Shown piece by piece: positions 7,040 through 14,919 of a stretch of 23,850 nucleotides of DNA (positions are counted from its first letter, which is position 1; the number at the start of each line of letters is the position of its first letter). The position numbers and the translations under genes are program-made. The stretch is taken from positions 1 to 23,850 of the forward strand of contig NZ_JBKGYF010000023.1 of NCBI RefSeq assembly GCF_046546175.1. The letters are read 5' to 3'. Under the pieces are notes generated by a model. That model was not told where the DNA came from, searched no databases, and saw only the letters and a program-made list of their open reading frames with translations. Origin of the DNA: Methanohalobium sp046546175 (lineage in GTDB: Archaea; Halobacteriota; Methanosarcinia; Methanosarcinales; Methanosarcinaceae).

Positions 7040-7846
7040 TTATACCACAACACCAGATCTCCATTTAAGAAGTCGTTTATCTATATATTTTCTGAAAATC
7101 TTGTCAATTGTAAGACCCAGAATTCCGAGAATGAACATATACATGAGGACAAAATCCATCTGATGCAGGCCATAATGCCACCAGAGCTTATATCCTAATC
7201 CGTATTTACTTACTCCAAAAAATTCAGCAGCCACTAGACACATCCAGCCAACACCCATACCGACCCGTATACCAGCTGCAATAGTTGGTAGTGATGATGG
7301 GAATGCGATATGTCTTATAAGCTCTCTCTGTTTAACACATCCAAGAACTTTTGCAGCTTCAACGTTGATCCTTGAAACGCTTTTAAAACCAGTGTAAGTG
7401 TTGATTATTATGGGAAACAACACGCCGATAAAGATTACAAATCCTGCAGCTGTATGGGTAAGTCCCAGCCATACCAGTGAAAAGGGTATCCATGCAAGAG
7501 GTGGTATAGGGCGCAGTATTTCTATCAATGGATCAAAAACACGACTTGCAGTTTTAAACCATCCCATTACCACCCCTATAGGTATACCGATAACCAATGC
7601 CGATAGAACTCCTATACCAAAGTGGAGTAAGCTTGTATAAAAGTCCATTAAAAGTGCACCGCTTTCGACGGCTTGTATGAAAGCGGTGACTACATCAAAA
7701 AAACTTGGGAGAAGCAGCTCTCTTCTTACTATGTATTCTGCTACAATTTGCCACAGGGTAATTGCAACAACTAAGGAGGTAATTTCTGGTGCATTATTTT
7801 GAGCTGCTTCTTTAAGTTTCATTATATTACCACATTTTGTACACAT
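7040..7846 (-). CDS. ABC transporter permease, NitT/TauT/SsuC family
   Basis: Integral membrane permease of about 268 residues with six predicted hydrophobic segments. The EAA coupling loop is clear: EAAKVLGCVKQRELIRHIAFP, followed by SSLPTIAAGIRVGMGVGWMCLVAAE. Family-specific stretches LRPIPPLAWIPFSLVWLG and GIPIGVVMGW are present. The frame opens at ATG 7846 (MCTKCGNIM, AGGA about eight bases upstream), or at ATG 7822 (MKLKEAAQ), which is closer to typical homologues; the sequence does not settle this. It lies 40 bases after the binding-protein gene, and its stop touches the ATPase start. Confidence 0.91.
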   Translation of the reverse strand: MCTKCGNIMKLKEAAQNNAPEITSLVVAITLWQIVAEYIVRRELLLPSFFDVVTAFIQAVESGALLMDFYTSLLHFGIGVLSALVIGIPIGVVMGWFKTASRVFDPLIEILRPIPPLAWIPFSLVWLGLTHTAAGFVIFIGVLFPIIINTYTGFKSVSRINVEAAKVLGCVKQRELIRHIAFPSSLPTIAAGIRVGMGVGWMCLVAAEFFGVSKYGLGYKLWWHYGLHQMDFVLMYMFILGILGLTIDKIFRKYIDKRLLKWRSGVVV

Positions 7847-7886
7847 GTGATTAATCCTAATCCCATTTATTTATTATTATTTGTTT

Positions 7887-8900
7887 TCAGGACGTAGAAT
7901 CCTCTACTGATTCGTAGAAACTTGTGTCGAACATGTCTTCTTTAGTCAGTTCTTTGTCTATATATCCAAGTTCATATTGTAATTGGGCATAGTTCACGGT
8001 TGAATCTGTTATAATTTTTGGGTCTGCAATCCATTCACCATCCCATTCATCAAGGGATTTTTTGACCTGAGATTCTTCCCACCCTGTGTAATTAGAGAAG
8101 GTTTGGGCGGCTTCATCCATATGGTCTTCATTATATTGTGTTGCTTGTATGTGGGTTCTTACTATTTCTCTGGTAATTTCAGGATTATTTCTTATAAGGT
8201 CCCCACTGACAACTAGGACACAGCAGGCATGTTCTTCCCACATCTGTCCAGATTCTACCACAGATTGTCCACTACCTTCACTTTCAATGATAGATGGTGC
8301 AGGATGCGGGAGGAAAACTCCATCTACACGTCCAGCAGATATGGCAGAGATCGCATCACCTGACCCCATGTCAACAATGTCAACGTCATTATCAGGATCG
8401 AGTCCGTTATCATTTAGCCAGTTTCTAAGGATAGTATCTTGGATGGTACCGGGTGGGAATGTTGCGATTTTTAGACCCTGTAAATCCATTGGGCTTTCAT
8501 AATTTTCGGCAAGTTGAGGACGAAGTACCAGACTTGAACCCTGAGTCTGTACACCTGCAACAATTTTTGCATCTAATCCTTTGTCCAGTGATGATACAAA
8601 TGGTGCTGCTCCTACGTAGGCGACATCCAGGTCACCTGCAAGCATGGCTTGCATTTCAGGAGATCCTGTTGAGAATTCATTATCTTTTATAGTTTCAATT
8701 CCATGGGGTTTTAGATTCTCTTCCCACCACCCACTCTCAGCTGCTGTCATGTAGGCGATTTGATGTGTACTTGGTTGGTATCCAAAGGTTAATTGGTTTA
8801 TTTCCTGGTCATCATTACCTGCACATCCTGAGAGAAAGACGGTCGCTAACATTATGATGGTGACGAGTATAATTTTATAGGTTTGTGTCAAAGTTTCCAC
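7887..8900 (-). CDS. ABC transporter substrate-binding lipoprotein, NitT/TauT/SsuA (NMT1-like) family
   Basis: Surface-tethered solute-binding protein of 337 residues. A hydrophobic signal (YKIILVTIIMLATVF) ends in the lipobox LSGC, so lipid anchoring at the cysteine is likely. The mature part starts with an acidic linker (GNDDQEINQ) and then the family fold: LTFGYQPSTHQIAYMTAAESG, FSTGSPEMQAMLAGDLDVAYV, GLKIATFPPGTIQDTILRNW and the hinge region GRVDGVFLPHPAPS. The start is GTG 8900, or possibly TTG 8891, which has a better-spaced GAGGTG. It leads the operon and is divergent from a regulator gene. The class covers nitrate, taurine, alkanesulfonates and pyrimidine precursors; uptake of a sulfonate is possible but unproven. 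Confidence 0.9.
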   Translation of the reverse strand: METLTQTYKIILVTIIMLATVFLSGCAGNDDQEINQLTFGYQPSTHQIAYMTAAESGWWEENLKPHGIETIKDNEFSTGSPEMQAMLAGDLDVAYVGAAPFVSSLDKGLDAKIVAGVQTQGSSLVLRPQLAENYESPMDLQGLKIATFPPGTIQDTILRNWLNDNGLDPDNDVDIVDMGSGDAISAISAGRVDGVFLPHPAPSIIESEGSGQSVVESGQMWEEHACCVLVVSGDLIRNNPEITREIVRTHIQATQYNEDHMDEAAQTFSNYTGWEESQVKKSLDEWDGEWIADPKIITDSTVNYAQLQYELGYIDKELTKEDMFDTSFYESVEDSTS

Positions 8901-8949
8901 CTCTTTTTCCTATTAATTATCTGATGATGCATGATAATCGTTTTAACAT

Positions 8950-8959
8950 CTTATATATG
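8950..8959 (-). promoter_or_regulatory. TATA box of the ABC importer operon
   Basis: CATATATAAG on the minus strand. A start site about 25 bases downstream gives a leader of about 30 bases ahead of the binding-protein start. A perfect palindrome sits just upstream (8966-8984). Confidence 0.5.
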
Positions 8960-8965
8960 ATTTAC

Positions 8966-8984
8966 CATAAACGTTAGGTTTATG
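8966..8984. promoter_or_regulatory. Perfect 7-5-7 palindrome, candidate operator between importer and regulator
   Basis: CATAAAC (8966-8972), spacer GTTAG, then GTTTATG (8978-8984). It lies a few bases upstream of the TATA box of the ABC operon and about 70 bases upstream of the divergent HTH regulator. The position suits an operator or activator site for the adjacent regulator. Confidence 0.55.
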
Positions 8985-9027
8985 ACCTTTAAGTACCAAT
9001 AATTAAAAATTATGTCTCAACAAGGAC

Positions 9028-9035
9028 AATAAATT
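9028..9035 (+). promoter_or_regulatory. Possible TATA box of the HTH regulator gene (leaderless)
   Basis: AATAAATT about 25 bases upstream of the ATG at 9056, with no clear SD between them. A leaderless transcript would fit. Confidence 0.35.
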
Positions 9036-9055
9036 TGGAAATATGAGAATTTAAC

Positions 9056-9586
9056 ATGACGCTTGCAAATAAAATAATAGATTCTGCTTTTGAATCTGAT
9101 GAAGCTTTTCAGAATACTCTTTTAAAGGTAATAAAAGATGACCTGGATTTGACGATAGTTGAGTTTTCAGAGAAATCAGGTATACCTGTAAGTACGCTTT
9201 ATAAGATATTATCCGGAAACAGGGAGCCTAATCTGAAAACATTGCGTCAGATTGTAAAAACAGTGGTTGGCCTGACAACATTTGGCACCGAAGATTTCAT
9301 TGGTGTCATAGCAGCCCGACATGTACTGGACAATATAAATGAGACAACAAGGAAAGTTCATGGGAAAACCATCACAATCAGGGAATATTCAGCCACATCA
9401 ATAGAGGACGCTATTATTGTGGCGGTCCAGGCAGAGAGAGAAGGAGCAAAAGCACTGGTCTGTGCACCCATTGTCAGTTCAACGGTTGAAAAAATAATCA
9501 GAATACCGGTAACAACTATCATGCCTAAAAAGAGCCTTGTTGAAGCGATTGAAATCGCGGTTCAAAAAATAGGTGGGAGGTATTGA
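9056..9586 (+). CDS. XRE-type HTH transcriptional regulator with PrpR-like sensor domain
   Basis: A 176-residue regulator. Residues about 25-75 form an HTH of the Cro/XRE class: TIVEFSEKSGIPVSTLYKIL, then SGNREPNLKTLRQIVKTV. The C-terminal half (about 85-176) resembles the PrpR N-terminal / phosphosugar-sensor-like fold: IREYSATSIEDAIIVAVQAE, EGAKALVCAPIVSSTVEKII and IPVTTIMPKKSLVEAIEIAV. That half probably senses a small molecule, possibly the ligand brought in by the neighbouring importer. It is divergent from the ABC operon, with a palindrome between them, and convergent with the surface-protein gene (six-base gap). The link to the importer is inferred from position only. Confidence 0.82.
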   Translation: MTLANKIIDSAFESDEAFQNTLLKVIKDDLDLTIVEFSEKSGIPVSTLYKILSGNREPNLKTLRQIVKTVVGLTTFGTEDFIGVIAARHVLDNINETTRKVHGKTITIREYSATSIEDAIIVAVQAEREGAKALVCAPIVSSTVEKIIRIPVTTIMPKKSLVEAIEIAVQKIGGRY

Positions 9587-9592
9587 AAAAAA

Positions 9593-12500
9593 TTATCGGG
9601 ATCTTTTGGTAAGTTCTGTGATTCTTCCTCTGACCATTTCTACTGTCCAACCTCCTTTTGTGAACATGTATCCAAGCCCCACAGCGATGGCACCTATTAC
9701 TCCTATAATGGAGTACAGTACAATACCGGCACCCTCTTCAACATTGAATGAACCTGTCGAATTACCGATTTCAACTGAATAGTTACCTGTTTGCTCTTCA
9801 GAGTGGTTGAACTGGATAGAAGTGTTTTCTCCTACATCAAGACTGATTTGTTTTGAGTCCACAACGCTACCATTTACCACAAGTTCAACATTGTAATCAC
9901 CAGACACTTCACCAGTATTGGTAGCATCGGCTGAAATCCTGACAGTTTCACCGGGACTAACAGTTGGCGGATTTATTTGAAGGTTTGAAAATTCAAAATC
10001 AGCCATTAACTCAAGGACTTCTATGTTTTCTTCAGCTTCTTTGTATTTATCTTTGGACACTTTTATTTTATGGAAACCGGGCTCTGTTACAGTATAGGAA
10101 ATCATACCGTCTTCAGATGTATTACCGATTAAATTCTGGTCAAAAAATACATCAGCATCTTCAATTGGTTCGTTGCCTATAGTACTGGTGACAGTAACAT
10201 TTATCGCATCACCTTCAAAAACGTCTTCAGGGTCAATACTGACACTCATCTCATCTTTTGCTTCTTCGGGAATATCGATATCTATCTCACCACTTGCAGA
10301 AACATAACCCCGTTTTTCAGCTGTAATGGTGTAGATGCCGGTGTCTTCCGGTGTGTATTCAAAGGTACCATCGGTTGATGTCTCTCCTATCTTTTCGTCA
10401 TCGAGTTTGATAGAAGCATTTTCTACATCTGCACCGCGTGAGGTGACAGTTATTGTGAAAGGTTCTCCTCTTATGGCGGTATCGGGCATGTCAAGGTCAA
10501 GTGATTCACCGCGTTTGGTTGTGACTTCTACAAAGGGATAGTACCTTAGTTTATCATCATCTGCGACCTTGAACTTGATGTTATCCATGACGTTAATTGT
10601 GTCGCCTTTACCAAGATTAATATTATCGTCGTTTTTCATTTTTACTCCATCAGCGTCAATCTCGTCAATCTCCATTTTACCGTAAGAATCCCCATTTTCA
10701 ATTTCAGTGTATTCATCAGATATCTGGAATATTCCTTCAACGAAAACAGCGTTTGTTTCCTGACCTCTGAATATCTCATTGAAATTTACAGCAATTATAG
10801 GTACATCATCTGTAGAACCAAGGTCTTTTTCATATACAAATTCTTCACCGCTGGATACAATACCCTGTTCCACCTGTTCTCCACCTTTTCTAAGTTCTAC
10901 AAAAACGTTGTCGCCGTTGACATCTACTTCAATTATATGTAGCGTGTATCCTTCTTCAAGTATCAGAGAAGACCCGGAATAGATGGAGTTTCTCTCATCA
11001 CTATCGATGAGAACTTTTGATAACTGCCCGTCTGATAATGGACTGATATCTTTATCTGTAAATTTGGTGTTATCTTTATCATTAGTTTCAAGGTATCCCG
11101 CAAAGTATTTTTCAGCCATGAAACCAATGACATTGTATTTTCCCCATTCATTATGTTCAAAATCAACCCTTTCGGCGTCACTTATGTATTCGAGGCCGTT
11201 ATCCTGAATGTTTCTATCACTTCTGTCTGTTACTTCAAGTGATTCAGTAATTAATCCTTCATCGATATCGTAATAGAACCCTTCAAAGTTTAACGGTGTC
11301 CATTCACTGACATCCATGCCATCTTCCTCAAAGACTGTACCACGAACTTCATATGTGCCTGGTTCAGTTCTGTCAACAAAAGGCGCAAATCTAAGTGTAC
11401 TGTCATCTGCAACAATAATTTTGAGGTTGCCCATTATATCAATGATGTCACCTGAACTAAGGGATATGGAATCATCGTTTTCCATCAAAATCTTATCAGA
11501 TCTCACAGAGTCAATTTCCATTTTACCATAGGAGTCACCTTCAGCAATTTCGGTGTACTCATCAGAAATCTGGAATATTCCTTCAATGAATACCGCATTT
11601 GTCTCAGTACCCTGGAAAACTTCTGCAAAATTAATTGCTATTATCGGGACATCATCTGTAGAACCAAGGTCTTTTTCATAGGTATAATAATCATCCGCGG
11701 ATACAATGGTTGTATCAACTTCATCACCGTCTTTTGTAAGTCTTACAAGAACACTGTCACCCTGAAGATCAATCTCAACAATATTCAGCCTGTAACCATC
11801 CTCTAGTTCTAGTGCTGACCCAGAGAACACAGATTCTCGCTCATCGGTATCCATAAGGACTTTGGATAACTGACCATCAGACATAACACTAATGTCTTCA
11901 TCTACAAAATCTGTTCCATTTTCACCATCATCTTCCAGGTATCCAGCAAAGTATCGCTCAGCCATGAATCCAATAACCTGATACGAATCAAAACCGCTAT
12001 ATTCAAAATCAGTTTCAATCGGTTCGGTGGAATATTCAAGGTCATCTTCATCTATGTTGCTGCCTATATCACTGATAGTCATGGTTTCGGAACTCAAACC
12101 AGTGTCAAGGTCATAGTAGAATCCTGAGTAGCTTTCAGCAGTCCATTTATATGTAGTTGACATGTCTTTACTTTCATCCCAGATTCGGTTTCCTGTGAAG
12201 TATGTTTTAGGTCTGGTTTCTGTGGTATTTGTCACATCAGCAGTATCGTTTTCATTACCATTTGTATCTACGGTACGTATTTTAATTGTATGTTTTGTTT
12301 CGGGGTTGAATCCACTTGCTTTATAAGAGTTAGTGTTTTTAGGTAAGATTGTTTGATATTCACCATCAATCCATATTTCAGTGTGGTTAAAATCAAAATC
12401 ATCTGGATTATCCCATGTCCATTTAATCCAATCTACATTAATTTCTGAAGGATGTAAGTTTGTTACACTGGAAGGAGCCGTGTTATCACTTTTTGTAGTT

Positions 12501-13375
12501 GCAGTATTATTCTCCCATGTACTATTGATATTTCCATTATCATCTACTGTACGAGTTGAGATGTTATATGTGGTATCGCTTGGTATTTCTGTTAGTTCAT
12601 AATATTCTCTTGATATGTTTGTTGTAAAATTACCATTAATGTATATCTCAGTATGGTCAAAGTCAGAATCGTCAGGATTGTTCCAAGTCCAATTTATGGA
12701 GTGGTCACTTTCAGAACTACTCAAATCGCTTATATTATTAGGTGGTGTGTTGTCTTTTGTAGAAGCGGTATTAGTTTCACTTTCGTTGTTCCTATTTCCA
12801 GATGTATCAACAGTTTTTGTATCTATAGTGTATTCTGTATCTGAACTGAGACCAGTAGCATTATAGTTGTGATTAGGCTTTGAAACGTTTGTTTTAAATG
12901 TACCATTAATGTAAACTTCAGTATGATTAAAGTCATCATCGTTGGGGTTGTCCCAAGTCCAATTAATCCATGTGTATCCTTTATTTTTAACTTTTAAATC
13001 GGTTACACTCGATGGAAGTATATTGTCATTTGTGGTAGCAGTGTCAGTTTCATTGGTATTATTTTTATTTCCACTATCATCAACGGTTTTAGTGTCTATC
13101 GTGTATTCTGTATCTGAATCGAGATCAGTAGCATTATAGTAGTGGTCAGGTTTTGTCACATTCTTCTTAAATTCACCGTTTATATAAACTTCAGTGTGGT
13201 TAAACTCTGCATCATTAGGGTTGTCCCAAGTCCAATTAATCCATGTGTATCCTTTATCAGTTTCATTCAGGTTAGTAACACTTGATGGGGGGTTGTCTGC
13301 GTCAGCAGAAACAACGAATGCTGTCATCCCAAAAAATAACAATCCGATTATAATAAATTTAAAATATCCTTTCAT
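9593..13375 (-). CDS. Giant S-layer-type surface protein with fibronectin-III-like repeats
   Basis: An exported, membrane-anchored cell-envelope protein of 1260 residues. The start is ATG 13373-13375 (MKGYFKFIIIGLLF), set by GGAAGGT upstream. Signal peptide to about residue 25 (cleavage near VVSA/DAD). Residues about 30-385 are four fibronectin-III-like repeats with the core INWTWDNPND...FNHTEVYING. Residues about 390-665 and 672-947 are two S-layer family domains of the Methanosarcina type, each with GFYYDI/L, VIGFMAE(K/R)YFAGYLE and YEKDLGSTDDVPIIA. Two Ig-like domains (about 955-1125), a CARDB-like domain (about 1128-1208), one membrane helix (GIVLYSIIGVIGAIAVGLGY) and a basic tail follow. 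Strongly acidic, with many N-x-S/T sequons. Whether it forms the main lattice or a minor surface structure is open. Confidence 0.88.
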   Translation of the reverse strand: MKGYFKFIIIGLLFFGMTAFVVSADADNPPSSVTNLNETDKGYTWINWTWDNPNDAEFNHTEVYINGEFKKNVTKPDHYYNATDLDSDTEYTIDTKTVDDSGNKNNTNETDTATTNDNILPSSVTDLKVKNKGYTWINWTWDNPNDDDFNHTEVYINGTFKTNVSKPNHNYNATGLSSDTEYTIDTKTVDTSGNRNNESETNTASTKDNTPPNNISDLSSSESDHSINWTWNNPDDSDFDHTEIYINGNFTTNISREYYELTEIPSDTTYNISTRTVDDNGNINSTWENNTATTKSDNTAPSSVTNLHPSEINVDWIKWTWDNPDDFDFNHTEIWIDGEYQTILPKNTNSYKASGFNPETKHTIKIRTVDTNGNENDTADVTNTTETRPKTYFTGNRIWDESKDMSTTYKWTAESYSGFYYDLDTGLSSETMTISDIGSNIDEDDLEYSTEPIETDFEYSGFDSYQVIGFMAERYFAGYLEDDGENGTDFVDEDISVMSDGQLSKVLMDTDERESVFSGSALELEDGYRLNIVEIDLQGDSVLVRLTKDGDEVDTTIVSADDYYTYEKDLGSTDDVPIIAINFAEVFQGTETNAVFIEGIFQISDEYTEIAEGDSYGKMEIDSVRSDKILMENDDSISLSSGDIIDIMGNLKIIVADDSTLRFAPFVDRTEPGTYEVRGTVFEEDGMDVSEWTPLNFEGFYYDIDEGLITESLEVTDRSDRNIQDNGLEYISDAERVDFEHNEWGKYNVIGFMAEKYFAGYLETNDKDNTKFTDKDISPLSDGQLSKVLIDSDERNSIYSGSSLILEEGYTLHIIEVDVNGDNVFVELRKGGEQVEQGIVSSGEEFVYEKDLGSTDDVPIIAVNFNEIFRGQETNAVFVEGIFQISDEYTEIENGDSYGKMEIDEIDADGVKMKNDDNINLGKGDTINVMDNIKFKVADDDKLRYYPFVEVTTKRGESLDLDMPDTAIRGEPFTITVTSRGADVENASIKLDDEKIGETSTDGTFEYTPEDTGIYTITAEKRGYVSASGEIDIDIPEEAKDEMSVSIDPEDVFEGDAINVTVTSTIGNEPIEDADVFFDQNLIGNTSEDGMISYTVTEPGFHKIKVSKDKYKEAEENIEVLELMADFEFSNLQINPPTVSPGETVRISADATNTGEVSGDYNVELVVNGSVVDSKQISLDVGENTSIQFNHSEEQTGNYSVEIGNSTGSFNVEEGAGIVLYSIIGVIGAIAVGLGYMFTKGGWTVEMVRGRITELTKRSR
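10803..11680. repeat. Tandem duplication of the S-layer domain (846-base period)
   Basis: A 32-base stretch is identical at 10803-10834 and 11649-11680, and a second identical 16-base stretch starts at 10724 and again at 11570. Both give an 846-base (282-codon) offset, in frame. This is the DNA trace of the two S-layer domains, which together cover about 10530-12210. Confidence 0.8.
12947..13257. repeat. Tandem fibronectin-III-like coding repeats (273-base period)
   Basis: A 38-base segment is identical at 12947-12984 and 13220-13257, offset by 273 bases (91 codons). It encodes the repeat core around GYTWINWTWDNP. Units 1 and 2 are the closest pair; units 3 and 4 are more diverged. This suggests recent duplication of the first unit or gene conversion. 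Confidence 0.8.
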
Positions 13376-13418
13376 AGTCGTACCTTCCACGGTTATTTAT
13401 TATATATTCTACATTAAC

Positions 13419-13432
13419 ATATAAATTATAAC
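13419..13432 (-). promoter_or_regulatory. Probable TATA box of the surface-protein gene, overlapping the end of thiL
   Basis: TTATAATTTATATG on the minus strand, about 50 bases before the ATG at 13375. A start site near 13403 would retain the GGAAGGT ribosome site. The element spans the thiL stop codon. A second TATA-like run (about 13399-13407) lies closer and would give a leaderless mRNA. Confidence 0.4.
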
Positions 13433-14406
13433 TGTTCATATCCCTTTCTATTTATAATCTCTTGACTTTTATCCGTGTGTTCCAGTATGATTCCGTCATC
13501 TGGACCGGTTACTTCCCCGATTATCTGGAACTCACATGATTTGCGTACTAAGTGTTCCATATTTGGTGATATTGTGAACAGGAGTTCAAAATCTCCGCCT
13601 GAATACAGGGCAAATTCATTTACCTGATTTTTATTTGTAAGGGATAATACCTCATGTGAAATGGGAAGTATCTCCTCATATATTCTGAATCCCACCTGAC
13701 TGCTCTGGGAAAGGTCATGGAGTGATATTGCAAGTCCGTCGCTTGTATCCATCATCGAAGTTACCGCACTGGATTGTGCGAGTTTCTGTGCTTCGTATGT
13801 TCTTGGAATTGGTTCAAAGAGGGAGTTTAGGAGTGAATCACTGACCTATATATTGTTTTCAATTGCATGGAGAGCTGCACCTGCAGACCCGGTGTAACCA
13901 GTCACACAGATTTTGTCGCCTTTTTTTGCTCCGCTGCGCGTTAATAAGTTCTGTTTGTGGATGCGCCCTATTGCAGTGCCTGTGATGGTTAATTCATCAT
14001 GGTTGTCCATGTCCCCTCCTATAACAGAGGTTTCACAGTAATTTGCACAATCTTTCAATCCTTTTGATACATCCTCGACAAATCCCAGCTCAGTATCTTC
14101 CGGTAATCCAAAAGCTGCAAGAATGCCTGAAGGGCTGGCTCCCATTGCTGCAACATCACTCAAATTTACAGCAGCAGACATCCATCCAATCTGCCAGGCT
14201 GACATCTGTAACGGAAAATCGGTTTTCCTGTGAAGCATATCAGTTGTAACAACCAGAAACTCTTCAGCACCAAGATCTATAACAGCACAGTCGTCTTCAC
14301 CTGCTTTTTTTATGACATCAGGATTATTTGAAGTATTGAAAATCTCTGAGATGTATGCTATCAGAGACCTTTCACCGATTGCAGATATTGGAATTGATTT
14401 GTCCAT
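13426..14406 (-). CDS. thiL: Thiamine-monophosphate kinase with an in-frame TAG (candidate pyrrolysine codon)
   Basis: ThiL phosphorylates thiamine monophosphate to thiamine diphosphate. Read from ATG 14406 (MDKSIPISAIGERSLI) to TAA 13426, it is 326 residues, the usual family length, if one TAG at 13846-13848 is decoded. Motifs before it: GEDDCAVID, TTDMLHRKTDFP, SAAVNLSDVAAMGASPSG, GGDMDNHDELTITGTAIGR, GYTGSAGAAL. Motifs after it: FEPIPRTYEA, MMDTSDGLAISLHDL, YSGGDFELLFTI. Both halves are in the same frame (93 bases, exactly 31 codons, from the amber codon to the next ATG frame). The codon falls in the variable segment between the GSAGAAL motif and the P-x-PR motif. Decoding as pyrrolysine is inferred; a simple nonsense mutation is the alternative. 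Confidence 0.85.
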
Positions 14407-14464
14407 ATTAAACCATCTATTATTGTAAGAGGTCAGGATTGGATGTATTATTTTCTCAGTCCTT

Positions 14465-14476
14465 AATTTATTTATC
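14465..14476 (-). promoter_or_regulatory. Possible TATA box of thiL
   Basis: GATAAATAAATT on the minus strand, about 65 bases before the ATG at 14406. It implies a leader of roughly 35 bases with only a weak SD (GGTTTAAT). An inverted repeat lies about 20 bases upstream. Confidence 0.35.
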
Positions 14477-14497
14477 AATTAAATCTTGTAAATAATT

Positions 14498-14527
14498 TAT
14501 ATCCACATCATCAAACTGGTGGATATA
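14498..14527. repeat. Inverted repeat upstream of thiL
   Basis: TATATCCAC (14498-14506) and GTGGATATA (14519-14527) are perfect nine-base complements around a 12-base spacer. It lies between the coiled-coil gene and the thiL TATA-like box, with no following T-run, so it looks more like an operator or a leader structure than a terminator. Confidence 0.5.
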
Positions 14528-14610
14528 GAATGGTTTTTATACATGACAATATAAAATTATTCTTTTTATTAGGTAAAATCCTAACATTATTTTTTAAAAG
14601 GAAGCTATCA

Positions 14611-14904
14611 TTAAGATTTTGATTCTTCAGATTCTGATATCTGGTTGTTTTTCTTTTTTATATTTTTTATTTTGTCATATAGTCGATTAACGGTATCTTC
14701 AAGGTCTTCAATGGTCTTTAACCTCTGTGATTTTTCAGTTTCATCGGTTTCACCAGTTATTCCAGGTTTGTTATTTACCTCGTCCAGTTTCTTCTTGGCT
14801 TCTTCTTGGTCTCTGGTTATAAATTCCATTTCATTCTTTATTCTATGTTTGAAATTATCCTGGGATATGTGGTTGTATTGGGGTTTTATCACAAGATTGG
14901 ACAA
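14611..14904 (-). CDS. Small coiled-coil hypothetical protein
   Basis: About 97 residues, highly charged. Heptad-like patterns run through most of it (EFITRDQEEAKKKLDEV, then RLKTIEDLEDTVNRLYDKIK), ending in a polar tail (NQISESEESKS). No membrane segment or known domain is recognised. The frame opens at a TTG (14902-14904) 15 bases after the mscS stop; GTG 14892 or ATG 14829 are alternatives and none has a clear SD. Placement behind mscS on the same strand suggests co-transcription with the ferredoxin and channel genes. Function unknown. Confidence 0.6.
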   Translation of the reverse strand: MSNLVIKPQYNHISQDNFKHRIKNEMEFITRDQEEAKKKLDEVNNKPGITGETDETEKSQRLKTIEDLEDTVNRLYDKIKNIKKKNNQISESEESKS

Positions 14905-14919
14905 TTTTTTATTTATTTC

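Noticed and set aside
9593..13375. CRISPR-like or mobile origin for the repeats around 12.5-13.3 kb
   Set aside because: The repeats are in-frame protein domain repeats with a 273-base period, not short direct repeats with unique spacers.
13426..14478. thiL as two separate genes or a frameshifted pseudogene
   Set aside because: The two parts are in the same frame, separated by one TAG and a short stretch of ThiL-like sequence; the downstream part has no own start signal.
14407..14610. TPP riboswitch upstream of thiL
   Set aside because: No TPP-aptamer core motifs were recognised; only a simple inverted repeat is present.
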